Below are positions 1 through 7,929 of a stretch of DNA of 64,000 nt, in pieces (position 1 is the first letter of the stretch; every line of letters begins with the position of its first letter). The stretch is taken from the NCBI GenBank assembly GCA_021732085.1, contig JAKFVQ010000021.1, positions 1-64,000 on the forward strand, read 5' to 3'. The notes under the pieces were generated by a model. The model saw only the letters and a list, made by a program, of their open reading frames with translations, had not been told where the DNA came from and did no database searches. The translations under genes were made by a program, and so were the position numbers. This DNA is from Candidatus Obscuribacterales bacterium (lineage in GTDB: Bacteria > Cyanobacteriota > Vampirovibrionia > Obscuribacterales > Obscuribacteraceae).

Positions 1-1262
1 CACTAACGCCAATCTCTGTTCAGAACATTAACAATGATAATATCCGTAGCCAGCTAACAACAATGGCAGGCAACCTCATAAGCTGGATAAGGACTAAGAA
101 TCCGGCTGCCACCGTCGCCGATATCATAGGCGGGAGGACTATCGATCAGTATCTCGGGCAATTGCGGCAAACAAGCTTGCCCTACCAAAATCCTGGTGAC
201 ACACCCGAAATATTTGGTGACATTCCCGATGCTTACAGAACTACTTTTGAAGTTGCTTTTCTGAACGGTATTAACCAGCCATTTTTTAGCGATGAGCTCT
301 ACGGGCATAGACTGACGGTCTTTTATAACCCAACGAACCTTCCCGTGCTTTATTTCGACGGAACACCGGTTGCTACAGGAACAGCACCCGTAACGCCTGG
401 AACCTATCATAATGTGGTATTTCGAATTACGCATTGGGCTTATGGTTTCGACAACATATGGATTCAATCTCTGTACTCTCTGGCGCCTATCTTCATTGGC
501 AGCTCATGGGGAACTAGCAGTCGTGCAATGGTGGAGTACAACCAAAGTTTATTAGCGCAATATCAAGCCGCTGGTTTGCCCTCAGGTTCCGAAGCGGTTT
601 TGGGACAAACGCTTGCTATTAACTGGCACACGCAAAGTTCTCAATCTGGCATTGTCGGCAAGCTTTTAGGACAAATGAATCGTTGCCAAAGCGTTGTTCA
701 TAACTATGCTGGTATTGTGGGATTCTTGATGGCCGATGATACGCCGCCAGGCTCGCCTTATACGGATATCGGGCAGTCAATCTATGCCGTGTCAACCCTT
801 AACAAAGCTGACAAAACCATAAATCCTTTAGCGGTTGCCCTGAACACAACGTTACACATCATCACAAATAGTCCTCAAAGCTCGGGTAGCGGAAGTAACG
901 TTACTCCCGGTGGTGCTGGTTCAGGCAGTTCAGGAAATGGTGGAAATGGGGGCGATGGTGGTGACGACCCCACTCAAGGATCTGAACAAGAGGGAGAGAA
1001 AAAACCTAAACCTGGTGATACCGGTAAAACAGGCAAGTTGGTGCAGGTAGGAGAGCACACATACGATTCACATGTTTTTGACCGTTACGAAGAACGGAAT
1101 GGAGTGCCTTTTGAAGCCGGTGGACAGCAGCTCGTTGAAGATGCAATTGAGCATGGCTCAGTTAAAAAACATGGAGGGGCAACTTTTTACACAGGATCAT
1201 CAGGTGTAGAAGTTGTTGTAAGGAACGGCGTTGTCGAGACGGTTTACTTTCCTGAAGACTAA
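1..1262 (+). CDS. C-terminal part of a large surface/toxin-like protein (5' end outside window)
   Basis: The reading frame is open to the left edge: no stop lies between base 3 and the first ATG at 63, so the gene starts upstream and that ATG is probably internal. The body (first ~270 visible residues) resembles the region next to transglutaminase/YD-repeat modules of very large bacterial surface proteins, with segments such as LYGHRLTVFY and AVLGQTLAINWHTQ. A Ser/Gly/Asn-rich linker (about 880-1010 bp) leads to a C-terminal module of about 75 residues (DSHVFDRYEERNGV, then an acidic strand ending in VVRNGVVETVYFPED) that looks like a DUF4258/RelE-fold domain of the kind found at polymorphic toxin tips. 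A Cys-rich gene follows after 6 bp. The family assignment is from pattern memory; the open left end is certain. Confidence 0.6.
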   Translation, partial: LTPISVQNINNDNIRSQLTTMAGNLISWIRTKNPAATVADIIGGRTIDQYLGQLRQTSLPYQNPGDTPEIFGDIPDAYRTTFEVAFLNGINQPFFSDELYGHRLTVFYNPTNLPVLYFDGTPVATGTAPVTPGTYHNVVFRITHWAYGFDNIWIQSLYSLAPIFIGSSWGTSSRAMVEYNQSLLAQYQAAGLPSGSEAVLGQTLAINWHTQSSQSGIVGKLLGQMNRCQSVVHNYAGIVGFLMADDTPPGSPYTDIGQSIYAVSTLNKADKTINPLAVALNTTLHIITNSPQSSGSGSNVTPGGAGSGSSGNGGNGGDGGDDPTQGSEQEGEKKPKPGDTGKTGKLVQVGEHTYDSHVFDRYEERNGVPFEAGGQQLVEDAIEHGSVKKHGGATFYTGSSGVEVVVRNGVVETVYFPED

Positions 1263-1268
1263 GTAGCT

Positions 1269-1889
1269 ATGAATAATCATCCTTCTTCGCAGTTTCCTTG
1301 TGTTTGTTGTGGATACCTTGTATACGCAAGCTTCTGTGGTGGTGAAGTTTGCCCAATCTGTGGCTGGCAGGACAATTTGCATCAGCTTAGGGATCCGTTT
1401 TACACGAGTACGGTTCAATCGTCATTATTTCAGTCCCAGCGGAATTATTTACGTTTCGGACCCAAGAACAAAAAACTGTTAGAGCAGTACAGCCGAAGCG
1501 ATTGGAGACCCATCATTAAAACGTTTGATGACTTTTGCTCGCCAGATGGACAGGGAACAATATCTTCAAATCCCGATGATCTTTATTATTGGAAATCGTC
1601 CTTTTGGAATGTCCGCGCACGTGGAGCGAAGCTTACAGACTTGGAGCTAGCTCATAAATATTCCATTTTCAATCATGTTGCAGTCAAGCATAGTAGTGTT
1701 TGTGCATGTTTTCGCTGCTGCTCTATGTTTGAGTCCACAACCATCAAGAAGTGGTGCGATCGCGGATTAACAGCAATTTGTCCAAATTGTGGTATTGATG
1801 CGATCTTAGCAGAAGATGGCACGTTTCAATTAACCGTAGACTTCTTGAAACGCATGAATTCGAGATGGTTTCATGGCGATACACCGTAA
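1269..1889 (+). CDS. CPCC-type zinc-ribbon protein, candidate immunity protein
   Basis: This 206-residue protein has two Cys-rich halves. The first (residues ~10-50) has the CPCC-family pattern FPCVCCGY...VCPICGW followed by a conserved SQRNYLRFG helix. The second (~140-200) has CACFRC...W.DRGLTAICPNCGIDAIL...FL.RMNSRWF, a recognisable zinc-ribbon family of small cytoplasmic proteins. Fusion of the two is not something I know as standard. It starts 6 bp after the toxin-like gene, so the two are probably co-transcribed, and the position directly behind a toxin-like C-terminus suggests an immunity role. That role is inferred from position only. Confidence 0.72.
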   Translation: MNNHPSSQFPCVCCGYLVYASFCGGEVCPICGWQDNLHQLRDPFYTSTVQSSLFQSQRNYLRFGPKNKKLLEQYSRSDWRPIIKTFDDFCSPDGQGTISSNPDDLYYWKSSFWNVRARGAKLTDLELAHKYSIFNHVAVKHSSVCACFRCCSMFESTTIKKWCDRGLTAICPNCGIDAILAEDGTFQLTVDFLKRMNSRWFHGDTP

Positions 1890-2055
1890 TTTTCTTGAGA
1901 TAAATGGTCTGCGGGCGCCTGTTGGACTGCAATGTCCCAGTGTGACTTATAAGAGATAGTAACTTCAAAATCTCGAAAGTCTTCCTACAACACAGGAGCA
2001 TCCTCGTCCAGATCTTGCAGAAAATAAGCCATAACAAAAAAAAGACCTTCGTTGG

Positions 2056-2770
2056 GTGTTAGTGGGCAAGCTAATTCGGTTTTTGCCTGAACGATTTTTG
2101 CTTAGTTTTGGTGCCATCAGGTTAAATGCTGTGGATAAGTCCTATCTCTTAACAGGATTGGCCACAGTGTGTTTGGAACATGGACGCGCACAAATAGCGC
2201 TCAAGTTGTTTATGATGAGTTTAAAAGAAATTCTTGAAACACCGGTTCAGTCTGTTTCTCAACTATGTGAAATAGCGCCACAGAAAGTAAAACAGGGGCT
2301 ACGTTTCCACTTAGCAGAATTGCTTACGATGAACATCCGTGGACTCATCGAAATTAAGACTTACGAACATAAGTTCGAGGACGTAGACCAGTTGCGAATT
2401 TTGAGTCGATCTCTATCGATGTATGTTTTGGACCAACTGAAAAATCTGAGCGACACCACGATGGAAGACGAGCTTGCTCATATCCCTTCTGTGGTCCAGC
2501 CTCGTTCCGGACCCCTCTTTGCATGACGATGAAGGAGCGCGGAGAATTATCAGAAAAGACCAAGAACAAATAATACTTGTTGGAAAACGGCTGGTTTATT
2601 GCTTAGAGCAAAGAGCTATTGCTAGGCCCAAAGAGCAAGACTCGTTTTTGAAATACAGAAACTTTAGTCATACTCTTGCAAGTGTTTTAAGAATCTGCAG
2701 CAGATATCCAGAGTCCGATGAATTGCTGCGAAGGGTTAATGAGACGAGGAAGCGATTGGAGGTACTATGA
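2056..2770 (+). pseudogene. frameshifted hypothetical (helical, TPR-like) gene
   Basis: Two overlapping frames look like one protein of about 238 residues broken by a single-base shift. Frame 1 (2056-2526, GTG start without a good ribosome site) encodes a Leu/Ala-rich helical protein and stops at TGA 2524-2526. Frame 2 carries on with helical sequence (DDEGARRIIRKDQ onward) to TGA at 2768-2770. A shift near the C-run at about 2509-2515 would join them. No family recognised. The alternative is two overlapping small genes, but frame 2 has no well-placed start. It sits between the zinc-ribbon gene and the IS66 element, consistent with decay. Confidence 0.45.
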
Positions 2771-3095
2771 GAATTAATCCGCCAATCATCGTGTGTAGCC
2801 GGAACAGTGCTTGCAGAACGGCATTATCGGGATGGCTAGATTGCTACGAGGTTCTCGCTGCAGTGTGAGGCGCAATCGGCAATAGATTGCGTCAAAGTGA
2901 TGAATCCAATCCGCACCTCGGACACCTCAGTCCAAGGTCGTTAATAGAAACGATGTCCTAGACTAATCTCTAATCTGGATGAACGGGATTTCTGACATCT
3001 GGTGAAGAGAACTTCTGAAAGTGACACTCGGCCATTCCTCTTTCTGCGTATAGAAATTGAACGGTGCTTTCTTATTCGGAAAATAACTCTTAAAC
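2771..3095. other. non-coding gap left of the IS66 element
   Basis: No supported gene. A minus-strand frame of 70 codons at 2963-3175 crosses the left end of the IS element and has no recognisable product. The 5-10 bases just left of 3096 end in TAAAC, as do the 8 bases after the right end of the element, which may be an eroded target duplication. Confidence 0.5.
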
Positions 3096-3121
3096 GTAAA
3101 CGCACCAGAATCCACATCTTG
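3096..3121 (+). repeat. IS66 left terminal inverted repeat
   Basis: Begins GTAAACGCACCAGAATC and ends CATCTTG. The reverse complement of 5967-5992 reads the same apart from two adjacent mismatches in the middle (CA versus AC). Confidence 0.88.
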
Positions 3122-3211
3122 TTTGATCGAGCGAACTAAAAGATTATGAATGCGAAGGAGGAACTTTGCGTACATAAGAAAATCGAATCATCATACAGAA
3201 AGGAATGAAAG

Positions 3212-3547
3212 ATGCTAATTGCTGATCAGGTTCAGATTTTGCTTTGTGCAAGTCCAATTGATATGAGGAAGGGTGCCGATGGTTTGTCGGGGATCATTCG
3301 AGATGCGCTCAACGAGGAACCATTATCGAACAAGATCTTTGTTTTTCAAAGCAGGAGCGGAGACAGAGTTAAGTTGCTCTATTGGCACCATAATGGTTTT
3401 GCTGTGTGAAGCAAGCGAATTCAAACCGGCAAGTTCCGATTCCCAAAAGAAAATTCAAGCGGCGCGGTATCAATGACTCGTACTGCATTGCGAATGATAC
3501 TTGAAGGGATTGACTTTGAGTCGGTTCAACGGAAACGCATTGACTGA
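3212..3547 (+). pseudogene. tnpB: IS66 TnpB-like accessory protein with an internal stop
   Basis: IS66 Orf2 homologue: the N-terminus has the family signature SPIDMRKGADGLSGIIRD, then FVFQSRSGDRVKLLYWHHNGFAV. TGA at 3407-3409 falls where the family has Trp (GFxLWxKRL). The same frame continues with SKRIQTGKFRFPK, then MTRTALRMILEGIDF, to TGA at 3545-3547, so the whole 111-residue gene is present apart from one nonsense change (TGG to TGA). Other genes here use TGA as a stop, so recoding is unlikely. Starts about 90 bp inside the left inverted repeat. Confidence 0.85.
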
Positions 3548-3628
3548 GTCTTTCAAGGAATTGCCCGTACTAAATTAGAAAACTTTTCCTGGTATCATAT
3601 TCGGTACTGTGATAATTTCTTATTATAG

Positions 3629-5200
3629 ATGAGGCAAGCGATAGTGATCTCCGAGAAAGAAGCAAATACTGAGCTGCCTGCCGACGTTGAATCATGCCAT
3701 GAATTGATTCGCGAACTTTATTCGCTCATTGAGAACATGGGCGATGACGTAAAGCACCTGAAGCAAAAGTTGCACAATCAGCTTGGTTTTCGGTTCGGGC
3801 GTAGCTCGGAAAAACTATCACCTGGGCAGATAGCATTGTTTGCGCAAGAGCTAAATGAACTCTTGCGCAAAACCGCGCCCGAGAAACAGCAGGAAGAGGA
3901 GCTGGCAGAAGGCAGCAGGTCTGGCAAGGCAAAGCGAAAAGAGAAGAACGGTGGTGGCGGACGAAAGCCATTGCCTTCCACGTTGGCCAGAGAGCGAAAG
4001 GACTATTACCCCGAAGAGGGCTTGTTGAATTGTGGAGAGTGTGGAAATCAAAAGACAGAGTTTGGCAAGGTAGTTGTAGAACAGCTCGACTGCGTCCCGG
4101 CGAGTTTCAAGGTAATTGAGCACGTTACTCACAAATTCTGCTGCATCAGCTGCCAGGAAGGAGTGGTCGAAGGGAAAAAGCCGCCTTCTATTCTTAGCGG
4201 CGGCAAGCCTACGGAAGGCGTGATTGCGCGAATATCCACGGCGAAATGGGCGGATCATCAGCCGCTTTACCGGCAGGAGCAAATTTATGCGCGAGAAGGG
4301 GTAGAGATCTCTCGTTCGAGTATGGGACGGTGGCTGGACGTAAGCGGCGAAGAAGCGAACCCAATAGTGGCGCGAATGAATGAACTCATACTTGAGGGAG
4401 AGGTAATACAAGCCGACGAAATTCCTGTTATTTTTATAGACAAGGAACGCCCAGTTAAGAAGGGAAAGCAAGGATACGCTTGGACCTATTATGGGGACAA
4501 GCAACATCCTTATGTCATTTATGACTTTCAGCCGGATCGCTGCGCCGACCGTCCCAAAGAATTTCTCAAAGATTACTCAGGTCTCTTGTTGACGGATGGC
4601 TATGGGGGATATGACTGGTATGCACGCGAAAAATGCGCTAACTGCAATGTTCATCTGCGGCGCTATTTAGAGAAAGCAGAAAAGTACGACAAGAGGAAGG
4701 CTGGCCTGGCGCTGGCGATCTTCCAGGAGCTGTACAAAATCGAATCTCGAATTGAGAAACTGCCACCGGAAGAGATCGTCAGGATCAGGCAGGAGCAATC
4801 TCGTCCGCTAATGGAAAAGCTGAAAGAGTTATTGCTTGAATGGCGAGCCTCCACTCCGCCCAAGACGTCCCTTGGAACGGCAATCAACTACGGATTGCCT
4901 CGCTGGGACAAGCTGTGTCGATTTCTAGATCATGCTTGCCTGAAGATGGACACGAACCTCGTGGAGAATTCTGTGCGTCCGATCGCTCTGGGTCGAAAGA
5001 ATTGGATGCAAATTGGGTCGGAGGGCGCACTAGCAACAGCCAGCGTTCATGCCAGTCTCATTAATACCTGCAAAAGAGTTGGCGTGAATCCATTCCTATA
5101 TATGCGCGACATTTTGATTAGATTAGCGCATGGCGATTCCGCTATCGATGAACTTCTTCCTGACAGATGGGTATGGGTATGCAAGAATCCACTCAATTAA
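3629..5200 (+). CDS. tnpC: IS66-family DDE transposase (TnpC)
   Basis: Full-length 523-residue transposase. Order: N-terminal coiled coil (ENMGDDVKHLKQKLHNQLGF), the GRSSEKL motif, a basic linker (~90-125), a Cys4 zinc-binding segment (CGECGN...CCISCQE), the LYRQEQIYAREGVEISRSSMGRW helix region, then the catalytic core. The DDE residues are visible in QADEIP, LLTDGYGGY and NLVENSVRP. No internal stop, so this is the only intact gene of the element. Starts 81 bp after the tnpB remnant; its last four bases overlap the end of the convergent tnpA. Probably immobile without functional TnpA and TnpB if those are required. Confidence 0.95.
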   Translation: MRQAIVISEKEANTELPADVESCHELIRELYSLIENMGDDVKHLKQKLHNQLGFRFGRSSEKLSPGQIALFAQELNELLRKTAPEKQQEEELAEGSRSGKAKRKEKNGGGGRKPLPSTLARERKDYYPEEGLLNCGECGNQKTEFGKVVVEQLDCVPASFKVIEHVTHKFCCISCQEGVVEGKKPPSILSGGKPTEGVIARISTAKWADHQPLYRQEQIYAREGVEISRSSMGRWLDVSGEEANPIVARMNELILEGEVIQADEIPVIFIDKERPVKKGKQGYAWTYYGDKQHPYVIYDFQPDRCADRPKEFLKDYSGLLLTDGYGGYDWYAREKCANCNVHLRRYLEKAEKYDKRKAGLALAIFQELYKIESRIEKLPPEEIVRIRQEQSRPLMEKLKELLLEWRASTPPKTSLGTAINYGLPRWDKLCRFLDHACLKMDTNLVENSVRPIALGRKNWMQIGSEGALATASVHASLINTCKRVGVNPFLYMRDILIRLAHGDSAIDELLPDRWVWVCKNPLN

Positions 5201-5884
5201 TAGGCTGCCAGCGCTGAAATGAGCGCTGCTATCGTAGTGCCTTCGGCCCCGTTGAAGATTCGTACGTTGAAGCCACTGCGATGGTTAACCAACTCTGCAG
5301 CTAGCTGCTGCTTGTTCGGGGAATCGATCTGGTGTGCACCAGCAGCCGTCAGTTTCATTTTGCACTTTATTTACTTCTGGCTGAGCGTCTTCCGCTACGT
5401 TCACAAGTGCGAAGTGAACATTTTGCTTCTTTTTGTTCGAAGATTGTCTTTCAATGCCATCTGATAGTTTCATTGACTTCAGTTTTTTCTCCCAGAAATG
5501 CAGGCTTCCTGACGAAATACCACGGCTTCTACAGTAGCCGCGAATACTACCAGGGTGCACGTTGATTTCATTGATGACTCCGAGCCAAAAAGTGATCCTT
5601 TCCTGCATCTTTGAAGGACGATTATCTCCTTTCTTAATCGTAGAATCGAGCCCTCGCTCCTGGTCACGATGTTGCAATTCTCGCCGCCAATACTGAAATG
5701 TATTTGCTGAAATATTCTCCTGTGAGCAGAATTTCTTGAATGGCAATCCGCTTGCTTGAAATCGCAGGAATACTTGGCGCCACCTCTGCTCCTTTTCAGG
5801 ATCCACTTCTCGCGGTTTTCTCATTTTCCCGGATTGCTTTTTTTGGTCCTTCCTTCTATTTGATTTAGCTGCAGTTAACTGCAT
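5197..5884 (-). pseudogene. tnpA: IS66 TnpA-like DNA-binding protein, inverted and frameshifted
   Basis: The minus-strand frame 5884 to about 5360 encodes two helix-turn-helix-like units of the TnpA type: WRQVFLRFQASGLPFKKFC...FQYWRREL and WLGVINEINVHPGSIRGYC...LHFWEKKL. Around 5360 the frame shifts by one base. The other frame gives the expected TnpA tail LAAELVNHRSGFNVRIFNG...ALISALAAY ending at TAA 5197-5199. The joint is at the run CAAAATG, where an ATG opens the second frame, so an indel, +1 slippage or restart are all possible. Convergent with tnpC, overlapping it by four bases. Confidence 0.75.
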
Positions 5885-5966
5885 TCGAATTCCACCTCCA
5901 GCTGCGAAGAGAAATACCTCACCTTCTCTTTACGCAGTTAATCTTCGCTCAAAAGTGATTCGCACT

Positions 5967-5992
5967 CAAGATGGTGATTCTGGTGCGTTTAC
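5967..5992 (-). repeat. IS66 right terminal inverted repeat
   Basis: Plus strand reads CAAGATGGTGATTC then TGGTGCGTTTAC, the reverse complement of the left end with two mismatches. Its last bases supply the stop codon now used by the small membrane-protein gene at 5989-6162. Confidence 0.88.
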
Positions 5993-6162
5993 AAATAAAC
6001 GGCAGCGATAGCGAATCCGGTAACCCAATCTCTTTGGACAAGAGTGCCCGCCTTATTCTGCTCGTATAACACGATGAATGAAATGGCTGAACTGAGAACA
6101 AAGAGCACAAAGAAGTGCAGCAACTTGAAGTTCGGAATTTTATCATCGGCGGATTCATTCAT
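5989..6162 (-). CDS. small membrane protein, 3' end truncated by IS66
   Basis: A 57-residue frame: a hydrophilic start (MNESADDKIPNFK), a hydrophobic segment LLHFFVLFVLSSAISFIVLY, a charged loop, and a second hydrophobic end GFAIAAVYL. The upstream sequence CGAGGGG is a weak ribosome site. The last Leu codon and the TAA stop come from the IS66 right end. Removing the element and one target copy restores ...VYLLFSE followed by a stop, so insertion probably changed only the last four residues. Function unknown; two membrane spans are likely. Confidence 0.6.
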   Translation of the reverse strand: MNESADDKIPNFKLLHFFVLFVLSSAISFIVLYEQNKAGTLVQRDWVTGFAIAAVYL

Positions 6163-6510
6163 GTTAGAGCCCCTCGATTGCGCAAAAGATTAAGGTTCTC
6201 GGGGAGTTTCGGAGAACTCCTAATCATGTGTAATCATACCAGCCGGTTTTGTTGACGATTTCACCGATGCGATTAATCTTCGACGCAAAAAACGGCAATT
6301 AGCTGAAACCGGGAGCGAGCTCAGATGGGCTCAAGAATCAAGGAGGAGACGTTGGAAATTCAGATACTAAAAAGAAGGAATCAAAAACTTGACCTTGAAT
6401 CCCGCTGTGTCTATCATGCTTAGACAAATACAACAGAAAATGAACAGTTAATTGGCAAGAAATCAGCCCCGACAATGAGCTTTTCATATAACTGACCTTT
6501 TCGGAATCAC
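6163..6510. other. intergenic region with one promoter-like sequence
   Basis: No supported gene. A 32-codon plus frame at about 6325 follows a GGGAG sequence but has no recognisable product. A promoter-like pair lies at 6389-6417. Confidence 0.5.
6389..6417 (+). promoter_or_regulatory. sigma70-like promoter candidate for the exported protein at 6511
   Basis: TTGACC (6389-6394) and TATCAT (6412-6417) are separated by 17 bp, each one mismatch from consensus. The transcript would start near 6424, giving a leader of about 87 nt before the ATG at 6511. Sequence match only. Confidence 0.4.
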
Positions 6511-6936
6511 ATGTGGAGATTCAAGGTGAAAACTTCAAGGCAAATTTTTCTACTCGGAGTAGCAATTACCCTCAATTTTGGGCAAACATTGGCAAGCCTT
6601 GCAGCAGATCTTTGGCACAAAGAATTTCCTGTCTTTCCAAAATCCACAGAGATCTGTTCAGAATGCTTGATGGCGGGACCAGGAAAAGGTATCAACTTCA
6701 ATCTATACGCGTGCCCAGAGTCATCCGCCACGGTCCGAGAATTTTACACGAAGAAATATCATGCCTCCGATAGAGCCGGTGACTTTCGTAGCGTTGACGG
6801 CAGCAAAATCTTGTCTATCGATGAGCCTGACGGAAAGAATCAGCCCACCTGTAAAAATAAGAAGTCAGTTCCTACAGGAACAAAAACCATCATCATCGTT
6901 TCAACCAAAATCGGCCAAAGTACGTCGAAAAATTAG
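6511..6936 (+). CDS. exported hypothetical protein
   Basis: A 141-residue protein with a signal-peptide-like start: basic MWRFKVKTSRQ, hydrophobic IFLLGVAITLNFGQTLASLAA, cleavage after about residue 32. The mature part has paired Cys (CSEC, later YACPES and TCK) and the segment SSATVREFYTKKY, reminiscent of small exported proteins that monitor a per-residue term, but I cannot name a family. GGA sits about 6 nt before the ATG. A promoter candidate lies upstream. Likely periplasmic or envelope located. Confidence 0.65.
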   Translation: MWRFKVKTSRQIFLLGVAITLNFGQTLASLAADLWHKEFPVFPKSTEICSECLMAGPGKGINFNLYACPESSATVREFYTKKYHASDRAGDFRSVDGSKILSIDEPDGKNQPTCKNKKSVPTGTKTIIIVSTKIGQSTSKN

Positions 6937-7045
6937 GTTCTAAACTATTTTCTCATTGTCTCAATCAAGTCCATGACTTCCTTGTCGCCGGTCCCCGGCG
7001 TGCAGGGCACTAATTAAACAAGTGCTTAGGCAATACTACTATCCA

Positions 7046-7819
7046 TTACTTCTTGACGGAGCTTTCAGTATGCGAATATGGTCCTGAGGCATGCTGCAGG
7101 TGCCACTTTCCATCAGTTCCCACGAACGCCTCAAAAACCTGGTGCGTAGTGTCGTCAATCTGAGTGCGGTATCTATAAAAAGTCTTTTTGACGTAGCTAC
7201 CGTCGAACATGTAAATGACGGTACTTGGATTGGATGTAAGAGGATCTGTGAATCGGCGACCGGTATCTCTCTGTCCATCGCCATTCAATCGCTTACCAGT
7301 CGGAGTCAGCGCGCGAACAGCGACGGTCACGGCTCCATCACTTCCAGGAAGAGCCGGCTTTTCCCAAATGCATTGAAGAAGCCGCTTGAGAGCTTCCACA
7401 GGCGGCGAATCGCCATTCTTCCCCGCCGGTCCGCCTGCCGAGCAGTCAATACACGGACGCTCCCCCTGAATAGTGCCTTCAGTTTGTACGCGACTTCCAG
7501 AATTATCCTGCCCGGTCCCGACAGCAGAAGCATCTCCGGCAGCCGTACCATTTCCAGCAGCAGCATTTCCAGCTTCACCACCACCCGGCTTGATCCGACT
7601 TGATCCACTGTGCTCATCGTCAGGAACGGTGTACTCGTGGCCGTCGACAAGCACCTTGTAACCACCATTCACCAGCCCCGTCACCTTGCCACTGTACCAT
7701 TGACTGCCCATCGGTCTGCACTGTACGTTGTCACCAATTTTGAAATTCTGAGCAAAGCATGGGATTGGTGCATTGAGGCTGAGCGCGACGAAGAGCAAGA
7801 TACTGATGATGAATTTCAT
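7046..7819 (-). CDS. exported protein with Tudor/agenet-like domain
   Basis: A 257-residue protein starting with a clear signal peptide (MKFIISILLFVALSLNAPIPCFA, cleavage near 23) and a GAGGA ribosome site 5 nt upstream. Residues ~25-75 (KIGDNVQCRPMGSQWYSGKVTGLVNGGYKVLVDG) form a small Tudor/SH3-like barrel of the 'agenet' type. A Gly/Ala-rich linker follows, then CIDCSAGG and a C-terminal domain (~135-257) with aromatic-rich strands (STVIYMFDGSYVKKTFYRYR). Not recognised beyond the barrel. Stands alone between the 6511 gene (convergent) and ppc. Confidence 0.7.
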   Translation of the reverse strand: MKFIISILLFVALSLNAPIPCFAQNFKIGDNVQCRPMGSQWYSGKVTGLVNGGYKVLVDGHEYTVPDDEHSGSSRIKPGGGEAGNAAAGNGTAAGDASAVGTGQDNSGSRVQTEGTIQGERPCIDCSAGGPAGKNGDSPPVEALKRLLQCIWEKPALPGSDGAVTVAVRALTPTGKRLNGDGQRDTGRRFTDPLTSNPSTVIYMFDGSYVKKTFYRYRTQIDDTTHQVFEAFVGTDGKWHLQHASGPYSHTESSVKK

Positions 7820-7929
7820 TGATTCCTCAGAGTAGATACTGAGTTCTGATTATTTCATAGTGAAAGCAAATGTCAGCATTATTTTGCGAACTCTGCTCGA
7901 TTGATATGCGTTAACAGTGATTTTTATTT

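Larger units (their letters stand above)
3096..5992. mobile_element. IS66-family insertion sequence with inverted tnpA, decayed
   Basis: A 2897-bp element bounded by 26-bp terminal inverted repeats that match at 24 positions. It holds tnpB-like (plus, with an in-frame stop), an intact tnpC transposase (plus) and a tnpA-like gene (minus, frameshifted) whose stop overlaps the tnpC stop. Canonical IS66 elements carry tnpA-tnpB-tnpC in one direction, so the inverted, terminal tnpA is unusual. The flanking octamers (TCTTAAAC left, AAATAAAC right) agree at 5 of 8 positions, compatible with an old 8-bp target duplication. The right end lies in the last codons of a small membrane-protein gene. Confidence 0.88.

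Noticed and set aside
2963..3175. 70-codon minus-strand frame across the IS66 left end
   Set aside because: It spans the element boundary, has no recognisable product and no good ribosome site.
3407..3409. In-frame TGA in tnpB as recoded Trp or Gly
   Set aside because: TGA terminates other genes here (for example pairs with ATGA overlaps), and no other gene needs readthrough; a nonsense mutation in a decayed IS is simpler.
3096..5992. Two separate IS66 insertions explaining the inverted tnpA
   Set aside because: Only one pair of terminal repeats is visible, at the outer ends; no internal ends between tnpC and tnpA, whose stops overlap.
6325..6423. 32-codon plus-strand frame after a GGGAG sequence
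   Set aside because: Composition is not protein-like, the product is not recognisable and the promoter candidate for 6511 lies inside it.
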